Of a stretch of DNA of 64,000 nucleotides, positions 52,467 to 61,368 are shown in pieces. Origin of the DNA: Emiliania huxleyi CCMP1516 (taxonomy: Eukaryota; Haptophyta; Isochrysidales; Noelaerhabdaceae); NCBI RefSeq assembly GCF_000372725.1, contig NW_005197877.1:1-64000 (forward strand), in the 5' to 3' direction. The notes beneath the pieces are model-generated. The model ran no database searches and was not told where the DNA came from. It saw nothing but the letters and a program-made list of their open reading frames with translations. A program made the position numbers and the translations under genes. How positions within the stretch are numbered: position 1 is the stretch's first letter; each line of letters begins with the position of its first letter.

Positions 52467-55400
52467 NNNNNNNNNNNNNNNNNNNNNNNNNNNNNNNNNN
52501 NNNNNNNNNNNNNNNNNNNNNNNNNNNNNNNNNNNNNNNNNNNNNNNNNNNNNNNNNNNNNNNNNNGCCGCATGCGAAGCGGACCGAGCGAGGCGCGTCG
52601 TAGCAGAGGTCACACTGGCGCTCCTCGGCCCCAGCCGTCTCCTCCACCTCCCCCGCCGCTTCGACTAGCGCCTCCAGCCGCGGTAGCGCCTCTGCGAGCA
52701 GCATCCGCTTCTTCTTCCGCGCGTATGCCAGCCCGACCACAAGCCGCGTCAGCTCCTCGGCCTGCGCCGCCGACCAGCCCGCGTCGGCCGCTGCGATGCT
52801 CTCCGCCGTGTCGGGCTCCTCCAATTCATCCTCGCACGCGTTGAGCAAGCCGACGGCGCCGCGGCCGGTCAGGCTGACGAGCAGCGTGATGCCGAGCGCG
52901 TAGCCGTCGGTCAGCTGCGAAGCTTGGTTGTCCTGCATTATGATCGGGTCCATGTAGCCAGGCTTGCCAAAGATACGCTGCGTCGACAGGTGCGAGACCT
53001 GTCCATTGCTGCCGGCCGTCGCCTCTGCCGCGCGCGCGAGGCCCACGTCGGCGAGGTAGCCGTTGCCGCGCTCGTCGAGCAGGATGTTGCCCGCCGAGAC
53101 GTCGCGGTGCAGGATCATCGGAGAGAGCGTGTGCAAGTAGTGCAGCGCGCTCGCTGCGTCGCGCAGCACGCGGAGCCGTGCGGCGGAGGAGAGCGGCGGA
53201 GGCGGCGTCTCGAAGCCGAGCATGCGGAGCCGCTGCAGTGCGGCTGGAGTGCGGTAGAGGCGGTCCTCGAGGCTGCCGCCGCAGCAGAGGGGGTAGACGA
53301 GGCACGCTCTCGCCGGCGCCAAGCAGGCGCCGAGGAGAGGGAGCAGGGACCGGTGGCACGCCGCGCTGAGCGTGCGCACCTCGCTCTGCAGCTCGGCGAG
53401 GCCTTGGGCGCCGACACCGACCAACGCCGTCTTGACCGCGAACCCGCAAGCGACGCGCGGCAGCGACGGCAGCGCGTCGCAGCGGTAGACGCGCCCAAAA
53501 CCTCCCTCGCCCACCTTGCGCGCCTTGGCAAAACCGTCGGTCGCCGCGATGAGCTCGTCGAGAGGGACGGCGGCGGGCGGCGCGGCGGCGGCGGCGAGGG
53601 CGGCGACACTCGCCGCCGCCTCTGCCGCCTCTGCCGCCGCTGCCACCGCCTCCGCTGCCGCCTCCGCTGCCGCCGCCTCTTGAGCCTCCGCCGCCGCCAC
53701 GGCCGCCACTGCCGCCTCCACAGCCGTCGCCTCCGCCTCCGCCTCCGCCGCCGCCACCTCCTCCACCTCCGCCTCCGCCCTCATCCTCGCCTCCTCCCTC
53801 TCCCTTGCCGCCTCCTCCCTTGCCCTCGCCTCTGCCTCCTCCCTTGCGCGCGACGCCGCCTCCGCCTCCTCAGCCGCCCGCGCCGCCGCATCTTCTGCTA
53901 CCACCCGATCCGCCTCCTCCGCCGCCCGCGCCTCCTCAGCCGCCCGCGCCTCCTCCGCCTGCTCCGCCGCTCGCTCCGCCGCCCGCGCTGCCGCCGCTGC
54001 CGCCTTCTCCTTCTTCTGCCGCTGCCGCTTCAGCGCCCTGGCCTCGCGGATCTTTCGCTCCGCCAGCTCGTCGCGCAGCCGCCGCGCCGCCCGCAGCGCC
54101 TCCGATCCGTCGGCGGCCTGGGTGTTCGCGTTGATCGCCGCCCTGAGCGCCTCGAGATCAGCATCGCCTCGCTCGCACGCCTCAACCGCCTCACGCAGCG
54201 CCGCCTCGGCAGCATCGCGCGCCTCCGCCGCCTCCGCTGCCGCTGCCACCTCGCGCGTGGCCGCCGCGGCCTGCTCGGCTGATTCTGCGACCGCCGTCTC
54301 CCCCTCCGCCTCTGCTGCGGTCGACGAGTGCTCCTCGAGAGCGCGCACACACTCGGCATGGCCGTTCTCCTTGGCCAGCTGCAGCGCCGTCTTGCCGTTG
54401 ACAGTGGGCGCCGCGTCTGCGCCCGCCCGCAGCAAGCGCCGCACGACGGTGGGGTGGTTGGGGAGGGCGGCGAGCACCAGCGCGGTGATGCCGTCGCTCC
54501 TCTGCACGTTGAGCTCCGCGCCGTGCCGTATCAGCAACTCCACCACCCGCTCGCAGCCGTTGCGGGCGGCGATCATCAGCGCGGTGATGCCGTCGCTCCT
54601 CTGCAGGTTGATCTCAGCGCCGTGCCGCAGCAGCAAGTCGACCACCCGCTCGTGGCTTTGGCTGGCGGCGAGCATCAGCGCGGTGTCGCCGCGGCTGTTC
54701 TGCGCGGTGTCGCCGCGGCTGTTCTGCAGGTTGATCTCTGCGCCGTGCCGAATCAGCAAGTCGACCACCCGCTCGTGGCCGTAGCGGGCGGCGCCCATCA
54801 GTGCGGTGCCGCCGTCGCTGGTCTGCTGGTTGACCTTCGCCCCACACCGCAACAGCAACAGCTCGACCACCCCCAAGTGGCCGAACACGGCGGAGCCCAT
54901 CAGCAGCGTGATGCCGCTCACCTCACCTCTCTCGTACGTCGCGTCGGCCCGCCCGCCGCCGTCAAACCATGTCAGCACCGCCTCCTCCTCACCTCGCTCA
55001 GCCGCTGCCACGACCTCGTCGGAGACTGCCACGACACCGCTCGACGCCCGCCCCGCCGCCACCGCTGGAGATAGCGTCGTCGCGACTCTCGATCCAGCCG
55101 AGGAAGCGCCGCCGGAGGAAGCGCCGCCTGCGCCTTCGCCGCCGGCTGCCGTCTCCGCGGTCCGTCCCGCCACGACCGACTCCTTGACGTGCTGCCGGAA
55201 CGCCTCGACGCACTCGGTGTGGCCCTTCTCCTTGGCCAGCTGCAGCGCCGTCATGCCGTTCTCAGCGCGCGCCGCCGTGTCTGCGCCCGCCCGCAGCAAG
55301 CGCCGCACGACGGCGGAGTGGCCTTGGCTGGCGGCGCACATCAGCGCGGTGAGGCCGTTGCTGTCCTGCATGTTGATCTCAGCGCCGCGCCGCAGCAGCA

Positions 55401-56541
55401 GCTCGACCACCCGCTCGTGGCCTTGGCCGGCGGCGAACATCAGCGCAGTGCCGCCAGCACTACTCTGCAAGTTGACCTCTGCCCCGCCCCGCAGCAACAG
55501 CTCGACCACCCGCTCGTGGCCGTAGTTGGCGGCGCCCATCAGCAGCGTGATGCCGCTCACGCTGCCTCTCTCGTACGTCGCGTCGGCCCGCCCGCCACTG
55601 TATAGCCACGCCAGCACCGCCTCCTCCTCGCCACGCTCCGCTGCTGCGATGACCGCATCGGGGGCTGCCAAGGCACCGCTCGACGCCCGCTCAGCCGCAG
55701 CCGGCGACAGATTACCCGGCCGCACCCGCACGCTCTCGCCGCCGCCCTCGAGCGCCACTGCGTACCGCCCGCCCTCGAAGCTCCGCGCCACGCCCCGCTG
55801 CCCGTTCAGCTCGGGGCGGGCAGAGAGCCCGCCGAGCTCGACTCGCTGCCCAAGCAGCGGCGCGTCCACCGCTGCCGCTGCCGCGCCCGAGGAGGCGCCG
55901 CCCGCCCCTGCCAGGCCGTCTGCAGCCGCCGCCGCCTCAGCCAAGACCTTGACGCACTCGGCGTTGCCGTTCTCCTTGGCCGACTGCTGCGCCGTCTTGC
56001 CGTTTTCATCGCGCGCCTCCGCGTCTGCGCCCGCCCGCAGCAAGCGCCGCACGACGGCGGGGTGGTTGAAGAAAGCGGCGAACATCAGCGCGGTGTAGCC
56101 GCCGCTGTTCTGCAGGTTGACCTCCGCGCCGCGCCGAATCAGCAAGTCGACCAACCGCTCGTGGCCGTTGATGGCGGTGCACATCAGCGCGGTCTGGCCT
56201 TTGCTGCTCTGCATGTTGAGCTCCGCGCCGCGCTGTATCAGCAAGTCGACGACCCGCTCGTGGCCTTGGCTGACGGCGAACATCAGCGCGAACTCGCCGA
56301 AGCTGTTCTGCAGGTTGATCTCTGCGCCGTACCGCAGCAGCAACTCGATCACCCGCTCGTGGCCGTAGTTGGCGGCGCCCATCAGCAGCGTGAGGCCACT
56401 CACGCCGCCTCTCTTGTACGTAGCGTCGACCCGCCCGCCGCCATCAAGCCACGCCAGCACCGCCTCCTCCTCGCCACGCTCCACCGCTAGCACGGCCGCG
56501 TCCGAGGCGCTCAGGCCGCAAGGCACACGTGCTCTCACCAT
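52354..56541 (-). CDS. Ankyrin-repeat protein kinase with C-terminal RING finger
   Basis: About 1,395 residues including the gap, ATG at 56541. Three ankyrin blocks follow one another. Each opens with a VLAWLDGGGRVDATY-type module. A small SH3-like segment (ELNGQRGVARSFEGGRYAV) sits between blocks 1 and 2. A long Ala/Glu coiled coil leads to a TKL/IRAK-like kinase from about residue 1005: VGEGGFGRVY, FAVKTA, ILHRDVSAGNILLD and, in the DFG position, ADVGLARA. A RING finger follows (CDLCYDAP, a gap of N, then CPVCSGQAVYS). Kinase and ligase activities in one chain are rare. DVG in place of DFG may or may not keep activity. The 100-N gap removes the middle of the RING, so the junction is unproven. 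Confidence 0.82.
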   Translation of the reverse strand: MVRARVPCGLSASDAAVLAVERGEEEAVLAWLDGGGRVDATYKRGGVSGLTLLMGAANYGHERVIELLLRYGAEINLQNSFGEFALMFAVSQGHERVVDLLIQRGAELNMQSSKGQTALMCTAINGHERLVDLLIRRGAEVNLQNSGGYTALMFAAFFNHPAVVRRLLRAGADAEARDENGKTAQQSAKENGNAECVKVLAEAAAAADGLAGAGGASSGAAAAAVDAPLLGQRVELGGLSARPELNGQRGVARSFEGGRYAVALEGGGESVRVRPGNLSPAAAERASSGALAAPDAVIAAAERGEEEAVLAWLYSGGRADATYERGSVSGITLLMGAANYGHERVVELLLRGGAEVNLQSSAGGTALMFAAGQGHERVVELLLRRGAEINMQDSNGLTALMCAASQGHSAVVRRLLRAGADTAARAENGMTALQLAKEKGHTECVEAFRQHVKESVVAGRTAETAAGGEGAGGASSGGASSAGSRVATTLSPAVAAGRASSGVVAVSDEVVAAAERGEEEAVLTWFDGGGRADATYERGEVSGITLLMGSAVFGHLGVVELLLLRCGAKVNQQTSDGGTALMGAARYGHERVVDLLIRHGAEINLQNSRGDTAQNSRGDTALMLAASQSHERVVDLLLRHGAEINLQRSDGITALMIAARNGCERVVELLIRHGAELNVQRSDGITALVLAALPNHPTVVRRLLRAGADAAPTVNGKTALQLAKENGHAECVRALEEHSSTAAEAEGETAVAESAEQAAAATREVAAAAEAAEARDAAEAALREAVEACERGDADLEALRAAINANTQAADGSEALRAARRLRDELAERKIREARALKRQRQKKEKAAAAAARAAERAAEQAEEARAAEEARAAEEADRVVAEDAAARAAEEAEAASRAREEAEARAREEAAREREEARMRAEAEVEEVAAAEAEAEATAVEAAVAAVAAAEAQEAAAAEAAAEAVAAAAEAAEAAASVAALAAAAAPPAAVPLDELIAATDGFAKARKVGEGGFGRVYRCDALPSLPRVACGFAVKTALVGVGAQGLAELQSEVRTLSAACHRSLLPLLGACLAPARACLVYPLCCGGSLEDRLYRTPAALQRLRMLGFETPPPPLSSAARLRVLRDAASALHYLHTLSPMILHRDVSAGNILLDERGNGYLADVGLARAAEATAGSNGQVSHLSTQRIFGKPGYMDPIIMQDNQASQLTDGYALGITLLVSLTGRGAVGLLNACEDELEEPDTAESIAAADAGWSAAQAEELTRLVVGLAYARKKKRMLLAEALPRLEALVEAAGEVEETAGAEERQCDLCYDAPRSVRFACGXXXXXXXXXXXXXXXXXXXXXXXXXXXXXXXXXXRRSTRASACPVCSGQAVYSIANSLGGHGARGVARNR
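52467..52566. other. Assembly gap (100 N)
   Basis: Placeholder gap inside the RING finger coding region. Confidence 0.98.
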
Positions 56542-57143
56542 CGCTGGGTTCCGGCTCTTTGCGGGCGCTCTTTGAGGGGTCTCCCTATATCTCCCCACAT
56601 CTCAACTTCGAGCACGCGCCGCAGGACGGGGCGCAGGTGGTCTCCCTCGCGTCGCACCTGGCCGAGGCGGGCGAACACGAGGCGGGCGGGCATGAGGCGG
56701 GCGAGCACGAGGCGGGCGGGCGAGGGCCGGCGGCTCGAGCGGCGCCGCCACGCCGGCTGCGCTTCGATCGACGTGTCTCCAGAGCTCGGCGCTAAGTAAG
56801 GTTGAGGCGGCGCGAGCCTGCGCTGCGGCCGAGGCGGCGGCGGCTCAACTTGGGCGCCGCCACGCGTCCACCTGTCGCACACCCGTCACCCCTTCTTCAG
56901 GCGGCGGCCCTCGACCTCGACCTATGGAGACCTAGTCAGAGGCAAGCGCGGGCGCTGCCCAGGATCGCCGGCAACTAGTGCCGCCCGCGCCTGGCGCGAC
57001 CGCCTTCAAGCGGCCCGTGACTTTGCTCCATCAAACGGGACAAGGCAAAAACACAGTTGCACAGGTACATGCCGGCGGCGCGACTCCCCCCCGCAGATCG
57101 TCCTCAGTGGGGGAGACCGCGACACCGGTGACGGAGCGCAGTT
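56542..57143. other. Interval with no confirmed gene
   Basis: A plus-strand frame near 56600-56680 (LNFEHAPQDGAQVVSLAS) looks protein-like but has no recognisable start, neighbour exon or family. The gcgggcgagcacgag repeats after it are low complexity. Confidence 0.3.
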
Positions 57144-57474
57144 GGGAGTGTCTTTGGCTCACGCCAGGGCGCTCGTTGCTCCTCCGTCTCTTTGTATCTT
57201 CCATACTGCGTTTATCAGCGAATACGTATGGTTCTTGCACTTGAGACTTGTGCAAGATTGGGCGTCTTCTGCAGCAGTCCCTTTGATGGGAGGTCCCAGG
57301 GTGGGGGCCACCTCGAACCCCTGGTCCCTTCGCCGACTGGACGGCAGTGCGCTGCGCTATCGCTCTGTCCCACCCGTGTGTGATCAGTGTCCTACGGAGG
57401 GGAGTGTCTTTGGCTCACGCCAGGGCGCTCGTTGCTCCTCCGTCTCTTTGTATCTTCTATACTGCGTTTATCAG
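57144..57474. repeat. 75-bp direct repeats flanking a tRNA-like segment
   Basis: Bases 57144-57218 and 57400-57474 differ at one position (gggagtgtctttggctcacg at the start, tgcgtttatcag at the end). Between them, on the minus strand at about 57374-57300, is a 75-bp stretch with GGTGGG and CCCACC ends, an A-box-like TAGCGCAGC and a B-box-like GGGGTTCGAGG. The anticodon and T arms do not fold canonically, so it is at best a tRNA-derived sequence such as a SINE head. Confidence 0.6.
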
Positions 57475-57819
57475 AAGACTCGGAGGGAAAGGCGCCTTGT
57501 GGACGGTGTGGTCTACCTGTCATGCGGCAGGTCGCTTGCTCTGGTCGCTGCCACTCTTCGGCTCGCTCCGCTCGCTTTGTTGAGATTTGTTGGTTAGTGC
57601 TATGCTCACAGCACAGTGCGATATACTAGGTGGTCTTTGTAGCCTCCTTGCGGGGGATGTAAAAAAGAAAAAAGTCGCCGGCGCCCGGCCGCCTCCGCGC
57701 GGGCGGGGACCCTGTCCTCGTCCCATCCCTCGTTTGGGCTATGTGTTTTCTTTCTTTCTTTCCGCGCGGGCGGCTCCCTTGGCTGAGAGATCGGAGCCTC
57801 GCGCCTCCCTTCCCTCCTG
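57475..57819. other. Upstream region of the membrane/HET-like gene
   Basis: Contains a fragment of dispersed repeat B near 57706-57760 (catccct, gttttctttct). No promoter element identified. Confidence 0.4.
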
Positions 57820-60493
57820 ATGGAGCCGGCGCCCATCGGCTACCTCGTCTTCGGATGCCTCAGCACCCTCCTCCTCCTGCTCTGCTTCCACCGCTTCTTG
57901 CGAGCGTCGACGCGGGAAAGGAAGACCGGCGGTGTCTCGAACACCGCCCGTGAAGCGAATCTCCCTCGCGCCGTCGAGCTCACCACCACCGTCCTCCCGG
58001 CCTTCTTCCGAGGAGGAGCGCCGCCCGCGAACACCGCCTCGGTCAGCGCGAAGCTCGAGGGCGCCGCCGCTGCTGCCCGCCTGCTGCGCGCGAGGGTTCA
58101 GGGCGGGCTGCTCTTCGCGGCGGCGTCCTTCCTTATCTGGGGCCTGCCGCCGATCGTCTTCGGCGCGGCGTCGCTGCCGTGGCCCGGCTCCTCTCCACTC
58201 GTCCCGTGCAAGGACGCCATCGTGGTCGCGGCCTCGGCGGCGCTGTGCGCTCTGAGGCCCGACGAGGGCCGCGCCATCAGCGCGGGCTACATCTGCGCGG
58301 TCGCCCTCTCGGTGGTGATGGCGGTGGCGCACGTGGCCCTGCTGGGCTGGTACGACGGCGAGAGCATGGCGCTCGGCGGCTCCGCCGATGAGAGATGGAG
58401 TGACTCCCTCGCCCTCACCATCGCCGCTTCGTACGTCGCGGCCGCCGTGGCGCTGCCGCTGCTCTGGCGCAGCTCTCCGCCGCACGAGCGGCTGCGGCGG
58501 CTCATCTCGCCGGTCCGCGCCGTCTTTGCCGTCGACGGGGTGCTCAACGTCACGTATTGGGCGATGCGCACCGCCGGCAAGGCGGGCGACGGCAGCTGCA
58601 GCCCGGGCCGATGCGCCGTCGGCCTGCTCACCGGCATGCTGTATCTCTGCTGCGCCACGGTCGTGCTGCACCGGCGCGTGCGCGGTGCCGCCCTCGCCGC
58701 GCTGAGCCGGCTCGGCGCGACACGCGAAGAGCGCAACGCGGCGGTCGTCGCCTCGCTCTGCTCGATGGGTCAGCTCTCCCGCGCCGAGGGCCAAGGAACT
58801 GTCTAGGAACTGTCTAGGAACTGTCTAGGAACTGTCTAGGTCAGCTCTCCCGCGCCGAGCTGCTGCCGCTCGCCGAGGCCAACTTCCGCGCCATCCGGTT
58901 CGACCGGCTGAAGCGAGAGGACCTCGCCTCGGCCCTCGGCAGCGAGGGAGGCGGCGGCCTCGCGGCGCGCACGCAGCCGTGCAGTTTGGGCGCGTGCGAC
59001 GCCTTCCTCTCTCACAGCTGGCACGACCCCGAGGCGCCAAAGTGGGCGGCGCTCTGCAGCTGGGCGAGGCGCTTCGAGGCGGAGGAGGGAAAGTGGCCGC
59101 CGCCACTCTGCCTCGGCGGAGATGACCCGAGATTGGGCCGAGACTTAGGCGGAGGAGGGGCGGCCGCCCACGCTCTGGCTCGACCGCGCGTGCATCGACC
59201 AGTCGCGGATCGCCGACTCGCTGCCCTGCCTGCCGGTCTTTGTGGCGGGGTGCGAGGCGCCGCTCGTGCAGGGCGTAGTGGGCGAACTCATTAGGCCCGA
59301 GGAGCGAATTCATTAGGTGCAAGACGCTGCTCGTGCTGGCGGGGCCGACGTACGCGTCTCGCCTCTGGTGCACTTCCGAGACACTTCCGAGACACTTCCG
59401 AGACACTTCCGAGACACTTCCGAGACACTTCCGAGACACTTCCGAGACACTTCCGAGACACTTCCGAGACACTTCCGAGACACCTCCGAGACACTTCCGA
59501 GACACCTCCGAGACACTTCCGAGACACTTCCGAGACACCTCCGAGACACTTCCGAGACACTTCCGAGACACTTCCGAGACACTTCCGAGACACTTCCGAG
59601 ACACTTCCGAGACACTTCCGAGACACTTCCGAGACACTTCCGAGACACTTCCGAGACACTTCCGAGACACTTCCGAGACACTTCCGAGACACTTCCGAGA
59701 CACTTCCGAGACACTTCCGAGACACTTCCGAGACACTTCCGAGACACTTCCGAGACACTTCCGAGACACTTCCGAGACACTTCCGAGACACTTCCGAGAC
59801 ACTTCCGAGACACTTCCGAGACACTTCCGAGACACTTCCGAGACACTTCCGAGACACTTCCGAGACACTTCCGAGACACTTCCGAGACACTTCCGAGACA
59901 CTTCCGAGACACTTCCGAGACACTTCCGAGACGGGCCCGACGTACGCGTCTCGACTCTAGCGCGCGGTGGAGCGCTCTGCCCTCATAGCTAATGATTTGG
60001 GGACGGCGCACTCACTCTCGTTCCGGCGCCCGTGCGCGATGGAGCGCGTCACGGGCCATGGCTAACGACTTGGGACGGACTCACTCGCCCTGCGGTGGTG
60101 GCGAGCAGGTGCGTGATGGAGCTCTTCACCTTTATGGCGATGTCTGCGGACTCGCACCGCATCTGTGTCGTGCCGCTCGCCGCGGGCGAGTCGGAGGGCG
60201 CGAGGCGCGAGGCGCGGCAGCAGCTACTGGCCTCCTTCGACCGCTTCGACGCCGCGCACGCGCGCTGCTTCTTGCCGCAAGACCGCGCCGCGCTCCTCTC
60301 CGTGATCGAGAGCACGCTGCAGCTCGACGAGTTCAACCGCTGGGTGAGGTCCGTCTTTCGCGAGCGGTCGCGGCGCACGAGCGGCGCCTCCGCCGTGCCC
60401 GTCGAGCCGAGCGAGGAGCCGAGCCAGCTTCTCGAGCCGAGCGAGCTGGAGCCCGCCGGAGAGCCGCCGGGGGGTGGGTCGGACGTCGTGTGA
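57820..60493 (+). CDS. Multi-pass membrane protein with HET/TIR-like cytoplasmic domain
   Basis: Five exons (57820-58768, 58840-59078, 59149-59249, 59317-59367, 60109-60493) join exactly in frame to 574 residues. The N-terminal 300 residues hold six or seven membrane segments (GYLVFGCLSTLLLLLCFH, LLFAAASFLIWGLPPIV, ALSVVMAVAHVALLGWY and others). The second half carries DAFLSHSWHDPEAPKW, PTLWLDRACIDQS, LPCLPVFVAGC, LLVLAGPTYASRLWCVMELF. I recall this arrangement from large algal and oomycete families; it is loosely like HET and TIR domains. The function is not established. All four introns carry duplicated exon sequence at their ends; three are 67-71 bp and the last is 741 bp, swollen by a 12-bp minisatellite. 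Confidence 0.78.
58769..58839 (+). repeat. Introner-like intron, 20-bp exon duplication
   Basis: The intron starts gtcagctctcccgcgccgag, and the same 20 bases restart the exon at 58840. The interior is four gaactgtctag units, and the last supplies the acceptor. GT-AG, 71 bp. Confidence 0.9.
59079..59148 (+). repeat. Introner-like intron, 11-bp exon duplication
   Basis: Starts gcggaggaggg and is followed by the same 11 bases at 59149. GC donor, acceptor gacttag, 70 bp. Splicing restores FEAEEGRPPTLWLD. Confidence 0.85.
59250..59316 (+). repeat. Introner-like intron, diverged 20-bp exon duplication
   Basis: The intron start gtgcgaggcgccgctcgtgc and the exon start gtgcaagacgctgctcgtgc (59317) agree at 16 of 20 bases. 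GT donor, acceptor cattag, 67 bp. Splicing restores VAGCKTLLVLAG. Confidence 0.8.
59368..60108 (+). repeat. Intron filled by a 12-bp minisatellite
   Basis: About 46 copies of cttccgagacac (59372-59931) with rare single-base variants. Beyond the array, gacgtacgcgtctcg from the preceding exon is repeated (about 59938), and a degenerate copy of the next exon start (gtgcgcgatggagcgc) lies near 60030. Donor CTCTG|GTGCAC and acceptor gcgagcag|GTGCGTG keep the frame. Confidence 0.85.
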
Positions 60494-61368
60494 CACGTTC
60501 GAGTGGCTGCGCCGAGTACGTTGCTTGTATCTTTCCCTGTGTCCTGTGTGCAAACTCAGCTGTTCGATCATCGTTTCCGCGTTGGCCTTCGGCTTCGCCC
60601 GCCTCGCCACCGCCTCCCGTTGCCCCGCTCTCGCCGCCGCCGCCGCTGAGCGCTGTCGCTGTGTTGCCGCCGCCAATCCGTTCGCAATCACGTCGCGCCC
60701 TCCCGACCGCGCCGGCGCGCGCCGTCGCCGCCTACTCCCTTCCTCCGCCTCGCCATCTCCGCCACTGCCGTCCGCGTCGCCCTCGCCGCCGTCTCCCTCC
60801 GCCTCGCCGTCCGTCCCCGCCGCCGCCGTCCGCCTCGCCCTCGCCGCCGCCGCCTCCCTCCGCCTCGCCATCTCCGCCGCCGCCTCCCTTCGGGCAAGCC
60901 TTCGCGTCGTCCTCCGTCGCGCCGCCGCCGCCCTCCGCCTCTCCGCATCGCCACCACCACCCGCCGCCTCCCCATCGCCGCCACCGCCCGCCACTGCCCG
61001 TCGTCTCGCCCTCACGACAGCCTCCGCCCGCATCGACCTCACCGCCGCCGCCGTCGTCCTCGCCCTCGCCACTGCCACCGTCGCCTCCCGTCTTTGGCCA
61101 GGTGGTGGTGGCGAGCTCTCCGAGAAGTGTCTAGGAAGTGTCTCGGAAGTGTCTAGGGAGTGCCGGCCTGGGCGGGCCTAGGGGCGGGCATGCGGGGTAG
61201 GACTCGCGCAGAGGCGACCGAGGCTGCACGGAGCTTATGTGCCGTTCTCGCGCTAAATCCCTCGGCGCCGGACGGATGTGACCTTCACAGAAAAACACAA
61301 CCCCGGACCCAAGACGCACGAGCACCGACAGCGTCCGAAAGGGTTAAGCTCCTAGTGGCGCATCACCA
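60494..61368. other. Low-complexity GC-rich interval
   Basis: Dominated by gccgccgccg and cctccgcctcgcc-like degenerate repeats, with long but composition-driven ORFs on both strands. Near 61119-61158 are three gaagtgtct(a/c)gg units, the complement-related form of the 12-bp minisatellite in the neighbouring gene. Confidence 0.5.

Noticed and set aside
57300..57374. A functional tRNA gene on the minus strand
   Set aside because: A-box-like and B-box-like motifs are present but the anticodon and T arms do not form canonical stems.
59372..59931. Regular repeats resembling a CRISPR array
   Set aside because: The 12-bp unit has no unique spacers and lies in a eukaryotic intron.
59313..60011. 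Long ORFs on both strands through the 12-bp array
   Set aside because: They are products of a stop-free 12-bp period. The flanking protein homology shows that the array is an intron.
60224..61134. Large Pro/Ala/Arg-rich ORFs on both strands
   Set aside because: Composition-driven open frames in degenerate gcc repeats. No conserved motif or splice support.
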